From: a virus
Length of the DNA: 64,000 nucleotides
Direction: 5' to 3' (one strand)
IMG/VR virus record: IMGVR_UViG_3300040770_000334
Coordinates: 55,659 to 119,658 of that record
The notes beneath the pieces are model-generated. The model did not search any database, had not been told where the DNA came from, and saw only the letters and a list, made by a program, of their open reading frames with translations. The translations under genes and the position numbers were made by a program. Of this stretch, positions 11,101 through 18,892 are shown piece after piece. Positions within the stretch are counted from its first letter, which is position 1. Every line of letters begins with the position of its first letter.

Positions 11101-11461
11101 ATACCCAGACCCTATACACCCTAATGGTGGTTCATTAACGTATGTTAACGCTAATGGTTCTCAGACAACGATAAATGGGATATATATGACCGAAAACAAT
11201 GTACAGATTCAAGCGGTTAGTGTTAATACACCACATCCTGGTGTTTCTGTTGAAGCTTGCGGCACTGTAGCCCCAGTTGTTTGTAATCGATATCAAATTG
11301 CACCATACGATGATGCATATTCTGTTACTTACGTTGATTGCTCTGGTGTAACAAGAACAAAAACTGGTACTTGTTATAGTGTCATTTGTCGTGCTGATAC
11401 ATTCTGTGCTAGAAGTATTATAAGATGCTCTGAGAATTATTCAATAATTGACGTTTGTTAA
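8132..11461 (+). CDS. Large tail/baseplate protein with two adhesin-type repeats
   Basis: The protein has 1,109 residues. The N-terminal ~700 residues look like a phage baseplate component (for example WRRIILNTPWIWKSKGARKS followed by a Phe/Ile-rich helix). Two consecutive repeats of about 100 residues follow, near residues 780-985. Each runs from a TA/ATNDxG segment through VLxND and LTQISST to LVYxICEIxNPTNC. This repeat type is common in very long Bacteroidota surface adhesins. A Cys-rich C-terminus follows. I infer a receptor-contacting tail or baseplate protein with repeats acquired from host-like adhesins. Confidence 0.75.
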   Translation: MSNNKVKVVGYAKKEFFNGGIEYRNFTPDLVGQQSTSGANTPLFTMGNFAITTNMDPKTSKDFISNGFSDFMSLNDLNLTLEKTQELLANNAKITLNLDKTNLKNYALFGSLSEFVRVSLENIITRWPASLYLVPIGVLPDGNMVNGFTFENYTYDELTEIAKFKVNTTFINNKFDINYLTNGSIVDTYNSSNDLRNITVNYESYVISHNGEDFPVIDFIGSSNLLNDYVHFTVKGNVFSDQPTNSKVNYHIMPNKVHQNTFFNQLKDFEGYLLSRRVSPKYTAEFKFPVKSDSGVILYVSKSVTWPVSDGYNIDFSTSEYVDYVSDLIEIASDNDLYSSDLMNRFLVTESISDFDTTPVHLDERHRDTSGQKMNKTLHIYGRQFDEINNFITGIAFANTVTYDKQNNTPDAYLKNLASVMGWDLISSVIENDLLSNYVKTAESDYSGESTGLTPVQADIELWRRIILNTPWIWKSKGARKSIEFLLRFIGAPQGLIQFNEYIYKADGPIDIDFFKEVLLLNGLDETISDYPIDADGFPRPLADTEDMYFQNKGLWYRETGGANSTIDILTGNNPHVGSYDGGFKYINQFKELIPNFVPVTVSSDTKTTKTLGLFINNDLGTYNETLTGTQISTVYINGVGGNGENLAECYTLTPIVIADPNPYKLTNNCGCPVDSTDNIISLCIDKKIQVIDNSVCSSKLISSSANTQNGRYVFSYYQYNSDGSVFMVNGQPKPYISDYSTTQCCEYIGGTPRLNEISENGVVIESGYYCDLVTTVVVVTAMNDIGNENITTSGGTSVSNVLVNDRIAGAQATTSNIILTQISSTNANITLNTSTGAVNVASGIAAGNYSLVYQICEIANPTNCSTATVSVPVKQLVKTIVATNDTGTPMSANTAGISVASVLANDTLDGVQANVYTVILTQISSTSPKVTLNTNNGSVNVASGLAAGNYTLVYKICEIGNPTNCATASVTVPITVLATTCFEYNGFYEYPDPIHPNGGSLTYVNANGSQTTINGIYMTENNVQIQAVSVNTPHPGVSVEACGTVAPVVCNRYQIAPYDDAYSVTYVDCSGVTRTKTGTCYSVICRADTFCARSIIRCSENYSIIDVC

Positions 11462-11482
11462 AATAAAATAAAATAAGATAAT

Positions 11483-11490
11483 ATTTATAT
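11483..11490 (+). promoter_or_regulatory. Candidate late promoter motif TATTTATA
   Basis: TATTTATA lies 12 bases before the start of the 842-residue structural gene and is followed by an A-rich stretch. The same motif recurs before other virion genes (18869, 37210, 61461) and on the minus strand (24442-24449, 52307-52314). The role as a phage late promoter is inferred from this recurrence. Confidence 0.45.
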
Positions 11491-11502
11491 AAAAATAAAA
11501 TA

Positions 11503-14031
11503 ATGAGTTGTTTAAATTACAATACAATAATAAATGATGGTGGTTTAGTTACAAAACATGTTGATGGAACGGTATCTGTTTTCGTAAATTATGCTGGTGT
11601 TTTAACACCACATATCCTTACAAAAGCTTGTTGTGAAAATCTAGGTTCTGGTTACACATTTAATATTAACACTCAAACATGTAGCTGGGGTACTAATTCA
11701 TTCGATACTTGTAATCTAGACCCATTCAACATAACGTTAAATACTAACGGTAATGATGGTTCATTGTTTTTTATTGATAATGACCAAGACTGTGGTTTAA
11801 ACATAAGTTTTGATTATTTATTTAATTTAAAATATGGGACTCTTTCAGATATTTTAAATAGCGTAACGACTAACCCAGTTAAAAATAAGTTAATAATTGA
11901 TGTTGCCGCTAAAACGGAAGAATTAAATATTGAAATAGCTAATTTTGACTCAATTTATAATAGGGTTATTGAGTTACAAACTAATTTTGATTCAACAAGA
12001 TACTCTATTGCTTGTGATGGTACACCATCGACAATATATTGTCTAAGTGAACCTCAAGGTGTTGAAAAATGGTTTGATAGACTAGGGAATAAATTTGATA
12101 GGTTTATTGATGGTGATGTTTCATCGTATACGTGTTCTGATGTAAATTATATTACATCACTTGAAGAATATGATGAATATGGTGACTTAATAACATTTTT
12201 TACGTCATGTCAAACACCTTTAGGTACAAAAACTAACTTAACCACTAGCATAACACAAGAATTAGTTAGTCAATCAAGCTCAGAAGCTAAATTAAGCATT
12301 TTAAGAGAAAGTTTAGCTTTATTGGAAGCAAAGCTTGATATAGAAAATTCGGAGAATCCTACGACACTTATAAACGTTTTTGAAACATTAGATGTTTCAG
12401 TTTCGTTAGATGTTGTTACTAGTGGAAATACGTTACAAACAGTTTACACTGAAAACATATTCCCAGCTATTGGTGTTGGTAATTTATATAATTATGTTAC
12501 GGGTATTGAAAATACTGGTTTTTATCTTAGTGGTGGTATTTCTGGAACGGAATCCGTTGACGAAAGAATACTTAGCGATTTATTTATTGAAACTGGGTTA
12601 TCAGCTACTACTGAAAATTATAAAATTTTCACGGATACAGTAAAATTAGAGTCATTTAAATCAGATTGGTTAAAATATAATATTTTAATTGATGATGTTG
12701 ACGTTATTGATTTGATAAAAGATAAAAAAATAAAAATAACTTTAAATATAAATGATTCCTCATCAAATTTTTGTATTTATTTAGACAACATTGTATTAGA
12801 CAGGGTTTGTACAATATTCACTGGTAGTGATATTTATTTATCAAAATCACCTGGTTTTAAGCTAGATAGAATTCATGATAATAAAAAATCTTGGGTTAGT
12901 GATTCGAAAAAAGATAGAAATTTCTCGATTGGTTCAAATAATGGTTTAAATGCTATAAGGCACACAAATTACAATGTTTCTGATGAGCGATTGATTATTA
13001 ACACAAAAGAGATTGATTTAGATATCAACTTAGCATCAGCTATTGAAACTGATGTTTGGTCATATATTAAAGATAATCAGTGTATTTTAACTGGTACTGA
13101 GAATTGTGATAATTGTATTGAAAAATGTTGTGGTGATAACAAAATAGATTTCATCAAACTAATGGCCGAAGCCTTATCAGATATAACAACGGTTGATGGG
13201 TTTAACCATTTGATGTTAACTGAGTTAATTGATGTTAAATCTAGACAGACATTATCTGGTTACCCAACGCTTAAAGCATTATACGATAGATACTTAAATA
13301 GTGAGAACTATTGTCTAACAACTAGTTCTAAATTTGATTATTTAACGGTAAATGAGTTTGCTGGTTTGATTGGTGATTATTGGGTTGATATAGTTGAACA
13401 AGTGATGCCAGCGACAACAATTTGGGGTAGTGTTAGGGTTTATACAAATACAATTTTTGACCAACAAAAGTTTAAGTATAGAGCTTATTCATCAATTTTT
13501 TGCGCTAACCAATTCCAATGTGAGAATGTACCTAGCCCAATTAACGGTAAATCTGGGATGTATTCTGAGGTTGGTGTTACAACAACGGTAATTAATAAAG
13601 GTGTTACTGTAAATAATGTTGCAACCGAATGTGATAGGGTATATATTTCACAAATGAATAGTGGTTCTGAATTTATTGGTGCAGTAAAAGTTGTTAATGC
13701 AAATAATGAAATTATCAGTGAAATGCCAACATATGATAGATTTACTGTTGTGTTGGTAAAACCGACTGAATGTGATGTGTTGTTAGGGTCAATGACAGCT
13801 AAAGCAACAGGTGGATTAGCACCATATACATATGAATGGTCAAATGGTGAAACAACCGAAACGGCTGAAGCCTTGACAGATGGTTCATATTACGTAATTG
13901 TTTCAGATTCACATTGTGAATCAATTAGGCTTGAATTTGACTATATGATTAATTTATGTAGTCAGAAAAATTACCAAGATGGACCTAAATTTAGTTTCCA
14001 AGATGGTGATAACCACGAATTTATGGTTTAA
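11503..14031 (+). CDS. Structural protein ending in a SprB-like repeat
   Basis: The product has 842 residues. It contains a coiled-coil-like segment (SSSEAKLSILRESLALLEAK, near residue 265), Cys pairs in the middle (NCDNCIEKCC), and near the C-terminus one SprB-like repeat (ATGGLAPYTYEWSNGETTET). The gene follows a TATTTATA motif. It probably forms part of the baseplate or a fibre attachment protein. The repeat again resembles flavobacterial adhesin modules. The specific virion role is not known. Confidence 0.7.
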   Translation: MSCLNYNTIINDGGLVTKHVDGTVSVFVNYAGVLTPHILTKACCENLGSGYTFNINTQTCSWGTNSFDTCNLDPFNITLNTNGNDGSLFFIDNDQDCGLNISFDYLFNLKYGTLSDILNSVTTNPVKNKLIIDVAAKTEELNIEIANFDSIYNRVIELQTNFDSTRYSIACDGTPSTIYCLSEPQGVEKWFDRLGNKFDRFIDGDVSSYTCSDVNYITSLEEYDEYGDLITFFTSCQTPLGTKTNLTTSITQELVSQSSSEAKLSILRESLALLEAKLDIENSENPTTLINVFETLDVSVSLDVVTSGNTLQTVYTENIFPAIGVGNLYNYVTGIENTGFYLSGGISGTESVDERILSDLFIETGLSATTENYKIFTDTVKLESFKSDWLKYNILIDDVDVIDLIKDKKIKITLNINDSSSNFCIYLDNIVLDRVCTIFTGSDIYLSKSPGFKLDRIHDNKKSWVSDSKKDRNFSIGSNNGLNAIRHTNYNVSDERLIINTKEIDLDINLASAIETDVWSYIKDNQCILTGTENCDNCIEKCCGDNKIDFIKLMAEALSDITTVDGFNHLMLTELIDVKSRQTLSGYPTLKALYDRYLNSENYCLTTSSKFDYLTVNEFAGLIGDYWVDIVEQVMPATTIWGSVRVYTNTIFDQQKFKYRAYSSIFCANQFQCENVPSPINGKSGMYSEVGVTTTVINKGVTVNNVATECDRVYISQMNSGSEFIGAVKVVNANNEIISEMPTYDRFTVVLVKPTECDVLLGSMTAKATGGLAPYTYEWSNGETTETAEALTDGSYYVIVSDSHCESIRLEFDYMINLCSQKNYQDGPKFSFQDGDNHEFMV

Positions 14032-14057
14032 ATAATATATAAAAAAATAAAGATAAA

Positions 14058-16244
14058 ATGCCAAATTTAACATCAAGAACGCTTGCATCTGGAGCATCAA
14101 AAACAGATTTAATACATATCGTTATACCAAGTGATACTGTCCAAAACTTAGCTGGGAGTTCATATAAGATACCAATTGGTGATTATATTGATAAGTTTTC
14201 ACTATGGACTGGAAGCACTGGTGCTGGGTCTATTGTACCTAAAGGTAGTGGCTCAGTTGCGACTGGGGCTAATTCATTTATTTTAGGGTATGGGATTAAC
14301 GGTAGTTCAAACAATACAACATATGTTGATAGTTTTAACGTAAAAACGATTGGTAACGGTACTAGTGTTTTAACACTTGGTGTTGATGGTTCTGGTAATG
14401 TAGTGAGAGCACTTGATGTTCTTGTAACTGGTGGAACTTATAATAACGGTATTGCTACTTTTACAAATAACTCTGGTGGAACCTTTAATGTAACTGGATT
14501 TAAGACATCTGATTTGGTTGTAACTGGTGGTACTTACTCAAATGGTACAACTGTATTTACAAACAATACTGGTGGAACTTTTAACGTTACTGGGTTCAAA
14601 ACATTTGATTTGGTTGTAACTGGTGGTACTTACTCAAATGGTACAACTGTATTTACAAACAATACTGGTGGAACTTTTAACGTTACGGGGTTCAAAACAT
14701 CTGATATTTTTGTTAGTGCGGCAACCTTTAATAATGGGACATATGATTTAAATCTAACTAGAAATGATGGTGTTATTTTAACGGCTAATTTAGGTCTTTT
14801 ATCTAGTGATATTAAAGTTACTGGTGGTACCTATAATATAAATAGCGGTGTTGTTACATTCACTAATAACTCTGGTGGTACATTTAATGTGAATGGATTC
14901 ACCTCTGGAATGACTGATACCGATAGGTATGTAACTGGTGGAACCTATTCAAATGGAACCGCTACTTTCACTAATAATTCTGGTGGGACTTTTAATGTAA
15001 ATGGATTTAAAACATCTGAAATTTTTGTTAATAGCGGTACGTACACAAATGGTACTGCAACGTTTACCAATACCACAGGTGGAACGTTTAACGTAAGTGG
15101 ATTTAATACTGCTAGTGGTTTCGATATACGAGTTACTGGTGGAACCTATTCAAATGGAACCGCTACATTCACTAATAATTCTGGTGAAACATTTAATGTA
15201 AATGGATTTTCTTCTGGAATGACTGATACCGATAGGTATGTAACTGGTGGAACCTATTCAAATGGTATAGCTACTTTCACTAATAATTCTGGTGGGACAT
15301 TTAATGTAAATGGTTTTAGCACTGGCGGTGCAACTGTATTAACATATTGGTCAGCTGGTACTGGTACCAATTCACTTGTAACTAAAAATGCTGGAAATAC
15401 TTCTAGTGCTGACTATGCACTAGCTGAGGGTTACGTTACGATAGCTAGTGGTTTTGCAGCACATGCCGAGGGTCAAACAACTACCGCTAGTGGTAATATA
15501 TCACATGCAGAGGGTTATAACGGAATAGCTAGTGGTGTTGCATCACATGCAGAGGGTTCTAACACTAGAGCTAGTAATATTAATTCACATGCTGAGGGTG
15601 AGTCATCACATGCTAGTGGTCCATCATCACATGCAGAGGGTAATAATACATTAGCTAGTGGGATTAATTCACATGCCGAGGGTACTACAACAACTGCTTT
15701 TGGTTCATCATCACGTGCTGGTGGTACTTCTACAGTAGCAAATGGTATTAATTCATTTGTTCATGGTAGTTTTTCAACGGCTAATGCTGATAACACAATT
15801 GTATTAGGTGCTAATATAGTTGGAAATCAAGATAATACTACATATACTGATAGGTTAAATATTAAAAGGTTTAATAATGGTGTTAGTGTTAATAACATAG
15901 GTGTTGATGCCAATGGTTTTGTTGTTATTGGTACCACTGGTGGTAGCGTATTGTTACAAAAAATAATATTAAGTAATTATATACTTACCTCAACTGACAA
16001 CGATTATTCAATAATAATTAATAATGGGGGGGATAATGTGACTATTACCGTACCAACTGGTTTAGTTGAGAAATTTAATGTTGGGTTTATTCAACAGGGT
16101 ACTGGTGTTGTCACATTTGTTACTTCTGGCACCGTAATAAACACACCAATTGGATATAAAATAAAAGGTCAAAATTTTAATGCTTATCTTGAAAAAGTGG
16201 GCGCAAGTGAAGTATTCCAATTATTAGGTAATTTAACGTTATAA
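14058..16244 (+). CDS. Repeat-built tail fibre with YadA-head-like SHAEG repeats
   Basis: The protein has 728 residues. The N-terminal ~130 residues look like a virion attachment domain. At least seven repeats of about 30 residues follow, each with the core VTGGTYSNGTxTFTNNSGGT then FNVxGF. Next comes an array with the motif ASGxxSHAEG (SHAEGYNGIASGVASHAEGS), typical of left-handed beta-roll heads of trimeric autotransporter adhesins. The C-terminus is a compact beta domain. This architecture fits a trimeric receptor-binding tail fibre. Two adjacent DNA repeats near 14518-14701 are almost identical, so expansion by recombination is likely. Confidence 0.85.
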   Translation: MPNLTSRTLASGASKTDLIHIVIPSDTVQNLAGSSYKIPIGDYIDKFSLWTGSTGAGSIVPKGSGSVATGANSFILGYGINGSSNNTTYVDSFNVKTIGNGTSVLTLGVDGSGNVVRALDVLVTGGTYNNGIATFTNNSGGTFNVTGFKTSDLVVTGGTYSNGTTVFTNNTGGTFNVTGFKTFDLVVTGGTYSNGTTVFTNNTGGTFNVTGFKTSDIFVSAATFNNGTYDLNLTRNDGVILTANLGLLSSDIKVTGGTYNINSGVVTFTNNSGGTFNVNGFTSGMTDTDRYVTGGTYSNGTATFTNNSGGTFNVNGFKTSEIFVNSGTYTNGTATFTNTTGGTFNVSGFNTASGFDIRVTGGTYSNGTATFTNNSGETFNVNGFSSGMTDTDRYVTGGTYSNGIATFTNNSGGTFNVNGFSTGGATVLTYWSAGTGTNSLVTKNAGNTSSADYALAEGYVTIASGFAAHAEGQTTTASGNISHAEGYNGIASGVASHAEGSNTRASNINSHAEGESSHASGPSSHAEGNNTLASGINSHAEGTTTTAFGSSSRAGGTSTVANGINSFVHGSFSTANADNTIVLGANIVGNQDNTTYTDRLNIKRFNNGVSVNNIGVDANGFVVIGTTGGSVLLQKIILSNYILTSTDNDYSIIINNGGDNVTITVPTGLVEKFNVGFIQQGTGVVTFVTSGTVINTPIGYKIKGQNFNAYLEKVGASEVFQLLGNLTL
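14430..15320 (+). repeat. In-gene tandem repeats of the tail fibre
   Basis: Repeats with a period of roughly 90-100 bases encode the VTGGTYSNGT unit. The copies starting near 14518 and 14614 differ at only a few positions, whereas others are more diverged. The array lies wholly within the fibre gene and probably changes fibre length by recombination. Confidence 0.8.
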
Positions 16245-16245
16245 T

Positions 16246-17109
16246 ATGAGAAATTTTAGAAGAGAAATATATAGAACTTTAAATACTACTAGAGTTGGAT
16301 GTAATGCTGTTGCAACATCTGGGGGTTATGGTGTTACAGAATTAATCCTTAATTTGGATAAACCATTAGGTGGTATAGTTGTAGTTGATTTTGATGCACA
16401 AAGTGTTCCAGATAAACTAGAAATGTTACATAATGGAGTTAAAAAAGGTACCTCTGGTATGAGTGTTGCTAATGCTGGGCCATTTGATGATATATATGGG
16501 TCTCCAACTATTCCAGATAGCGCACAAGCTTCTACGACTGACCAATTTATTGGTCTTAACAAAGGGACCATTCCTAATAGGTATAGTACATTTGTTAATG
16601 AAACAGGTGTAACTGATTTAAATATGACAAAACAACAATTAATTTGGTGGGTTTACACTGAGGCTGACTATAACGCTAACAACACTGTTACAGTTAGAGT
16701 AACTGGGATTAATGGTACTCAATGGAGTTTACAAAGGTTATGTACTGATATGCCAGCTTCGGCACCAGTAATCAACTCAACTTGTTATACGGCATATGAT
16801 TCGCCTAGTGGTAGTTTTGCTGATAATTGTCTAGGCCAACAATTTACCCGTCAAGAAAGCACAGTAACTGTATATCTTAGCCAACCAGCAACTAAAGTAG
16901 AGACCTTTACTGTTAGTTTTGATAGTATTGATTGTCAGAATGCTTCATCAGTAAATAATATTGGTATAACTATAAATATAGGTCAAAGCCAAGGTGGTTT
17001 TTCATATGTTTCAGATAATTATGTTGACTGTGGACAAGGTAGTTGTAATAGAGAGTATAATACGTATTTAGGTACTGTTTCTGATAGTGGTCTTGCAACG
17101 TGTCCATAA
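16246..17109 (+). CDS. Cys-containing fibre-tip or structural protein
   Basis: This 287-residue protein starts two bases after the fibre gene stop. It has a basic start (MRNFRREIYRTLNTTRVGCN), a beta-rich body and many cysteines in the second half (STCYTAYDSPSG, NCLGQQF, DCGQGSCNREY). Its position directly behind a fibre gene suggests an adhesin tip, chaperone or accessory fibre. No family is recognised. Confidence 0.65.
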   Translation: MRNFRREIYRTLNTTRVGCNAVATSGGYGVTELILNLDKPLGGIVVVDFDAQSVPDKLEMLHNGVKKGTSGMSVANAGPFDDIYGSPTIPDSAQASTTDQFIGLNKGTIPNRYSTFVNETGVTDLNMTKQQLIWWVYTEADYNANNTVTVRVTGINGTQWSLQRLCTDMPASAPVINSTCYTAYDSPSGSFADNCLGQQFTRQESTVTVYLSQPATKVETFTVSFDSIDCQNASSVNNIGITINIGQSQGGFSYVSDNYVDCGQGSCNREYNTYLGTVSDSGLATCP

Positions 17110-17134
17110 TAAAATAAATAACACATAATAAACT

Positions 17135-17371
17135 ATGCCAATATTAGTTAAAAAAATAGAAGGGGAAATATTAGATAACATCGAGTGTGGTGTTATCTAC
17201 ATTAAAAGTATTCATTGTGATGCTAAAAAATCAGATTATATAAATATACCTGGATTTATTGGGTATTTACAAGATTTTATTAATGTTGAATCAATAACGC
17301 CTCTTGATAAACCAATAAAATTTGGTTTATCAAATAATAGTGAAATAATTACTTTAGAAATAAATTATTAA
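17135..17371 (+). CDS. Small protein in fibre cluster
   Basis: The protein has 78 residues (start MPILVKKIEGEILDNIECGV). Its final base overlaps the next ATG (TAATGAG), which indicates coupling with the 476-residue gene. No domain is recognised. It lies between fibre-type genes and may be a small connector or chaperone. Confidence 0.65.
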   Translation: MPILVKKIEGEILDNIECGVIYIKSIHCDAKKSDYINIPGFIGYLQDFINVESITPLDKPIKFGLSNNSEIITLEINY

Positions 17372-18801
17372 TGAGAAATCAAGATAAAATATATTGTCAA
17401 GATACGAGTATTGTTAGAAATAAAACAGTGTTAAACGTTAACACTAGCTCTGACATGTGTATATTTGAAACACCATCATTTAAGGTTATAGGTGCATCAA
17501 AAATAGATTGCACCAATTCAACTGGAACATCATATATTATATCGACAGCAACGACAATACCATTACTTTTTGAGTTTGCTAACCCAGAGTCTGTATCTGA
17601 AGACACTAAATTTAAATATGAAATCTATAAATACAAGGAACAAATAAACGCATTCACACTACCAGCAATCTACCAATCTGAGGTTTTTGCGATTACTAAT
17701 TTTTTAGATACTGACGTTTCGGTAACTGCTTTAAAATTAGATGGTGAATATCTTATAAAGGGCTATTTTGAATCTAACGTTAAAACTGATTTTTTTAAAA
17801 AATTAGGTAAAACTTTAGATACATTAACGTATAGAAATGGCTCTGAGTTTAACCTATATGATTCAAAATTTGATTATCATTTTATTGCGTTAAAAGCTGC
17901 TGAAACGCCAACATTCAATCGTATCCAAAGTAATGTCCCAAATACTGGTACTTTATATCAACAGGTGATATTACCGACAATATTTGATGTTGATGAAGGT
18001 GAAAAACAACCAACACAAAATACTTTAGTTGTTCCAAATAGTTATGCTGGTAATATGATTTTAACACTTAACGGTATGGTTTTGGCCAAAGACCTAGATT
18101 ATACGTTATCGACAAACATAGTTACGTTAAATGGAGAAGTTCTTTCAGATGACGTATTCACAGCAATTTATGCACCAACTGGTGGGAACAATTTAATTGG
18201 TGAAAACATATTAGTTAAAGCTGAAACACCTAGAGGTGTCGAGGGTGGGGAAGGTAATAATAAATTTTATTTTAACACCACAAGTAATAAATATGAGATT
18301 TACACTACTATAATACCAGCCGATGGTGAAACAGTTATAGTTATGTTGAATGGAATTACTTTAGCTAACGGTTTAGACCACTATGGGTCAACATCAAACC
18401 AAAAAAGAATAATATTAGAAGGTGATTTACGAATAAATGACATATTAACGCTAGTTTACTTCGGTAGAACGAATGTGGTTAATGGTTTGAAAATACCAAA
18501 CCCAACAATAAGTTGGTCAGTTAAAAATGCACCAGAAATGGTGAATGGCTATTTTTCAGTAGAGGTTTGTGATGATGATGATTTTATTAATTTGACACAT
18601 AGTGGTGTAACTAATTATGTTGTTGGTCAAGCTAGTTATCTAGATACTTTTGATGTAAAAGGAGTTTTTGGTAGTAAATTATATTACAGAGTTAAAAATG
18701 TTAAAAATTATAAAACTTTTTGTGGTGATGTAATTACAAGCGTTGGATACAGTGAGGTTATACCGCTAGTGGTTGAGACAAATAGCATAAATGCCTATTA
18801 A
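17371..18801 (+). CDS. Fibre/baseplate structural protein
   Basis: The 476-residue product contains two similar segments with the pattern MILTLNGMVLAKDLDYTLST and VIVMLNGITLANGLDHYGST. Each is followed by a short acidic stretch and a Y-x-G/P turn, so it has an internal beta-domain duplication of the kind found in fibres and appendages. It is in the structural operon and coupled to the upstream small gene. The function is inferred from context and domain repetition. Confidence 0.7.
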   Translation: MRNQDKIYCQDTSIVRNKTVLNVNTSSDMCIFETPSFKVIGASKIDCTNSTGTSYIISTATTIPLLFEFANPESVSEDTKFKYEIYKYKEQINAFTLPAIYQSEVFAITNFLDTDVSVTALKLDGEYLIKGYFESNVKTDFFKKLGKTLDTLTYRNGSEFNLYDSKFDYHFIALKAAETPTFNRIQSNVPNTGTLYQQVILPTIFDVDEGEKQPTQNTLVVPNSYAGNMILTLNGMVLAKDLDYTLSTNIVTLNGEVLSDDVFTAIYAPTGGNNLIGENILVKAETPRGVEGGEGNNKFYFNTTSNKYEIYTTIIPADGETVIVMLNGITLANGLDHYGSTSNQKRIILEGDLRINDILTLVYFGRTNVVNGLKIPNPTISWSVKNAPEMVNGYFSVEVCDDDDFINLTHSGVTNYVVGQASYLDTFDVKGVFGSKLYYRVKNVKNYKTFCGDVITSVGYSEVIPLVVETNSINAY

Positions 18802-18868
18802 TAGCGTTTACTATTATAGATTTAAGCGTAAAATAGAGTTAAATAAAAAAATAAAACAAAGTATCTAA
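18791..18868 (+). CDS. Possible 25-residue basic ORF
   Basis: A short ORF (MPINSVYYYRFKRKIELNKK and five more residues) overlaps the end of the preceding gene and ends next to the TATTTATA motif. It is very basic and tyrosine-rich. Only the overlapping start and the lack of any other feature in the gap support it, so it may be chance. Confidence 0.2.
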   Translation: MPINSVYYYRFKRKIELNKKIKQSI

Positions 18869-18876
18869 TATTTATA
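18869..18876 (+). promoter_or_regulatory. Candidate late promoter motif TATTTATA
   Basis: TATTTATA occurs 16 bases before the ATG at 18893, the same spacing as at 37210. It is placed to express the two paralogous structural genes. Confidence 0.45.
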
Positions 18877-18892
18877 AATAAATAAATAACAT

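Noticed and set aside
12410-12643. Plus-strand 77-codon ORF inside the 842-residue gene
   Set aside because: Shadow frame of a real gene, with low-complexity Leu/Ile content typical of an out-of-frame AT-rich reading.
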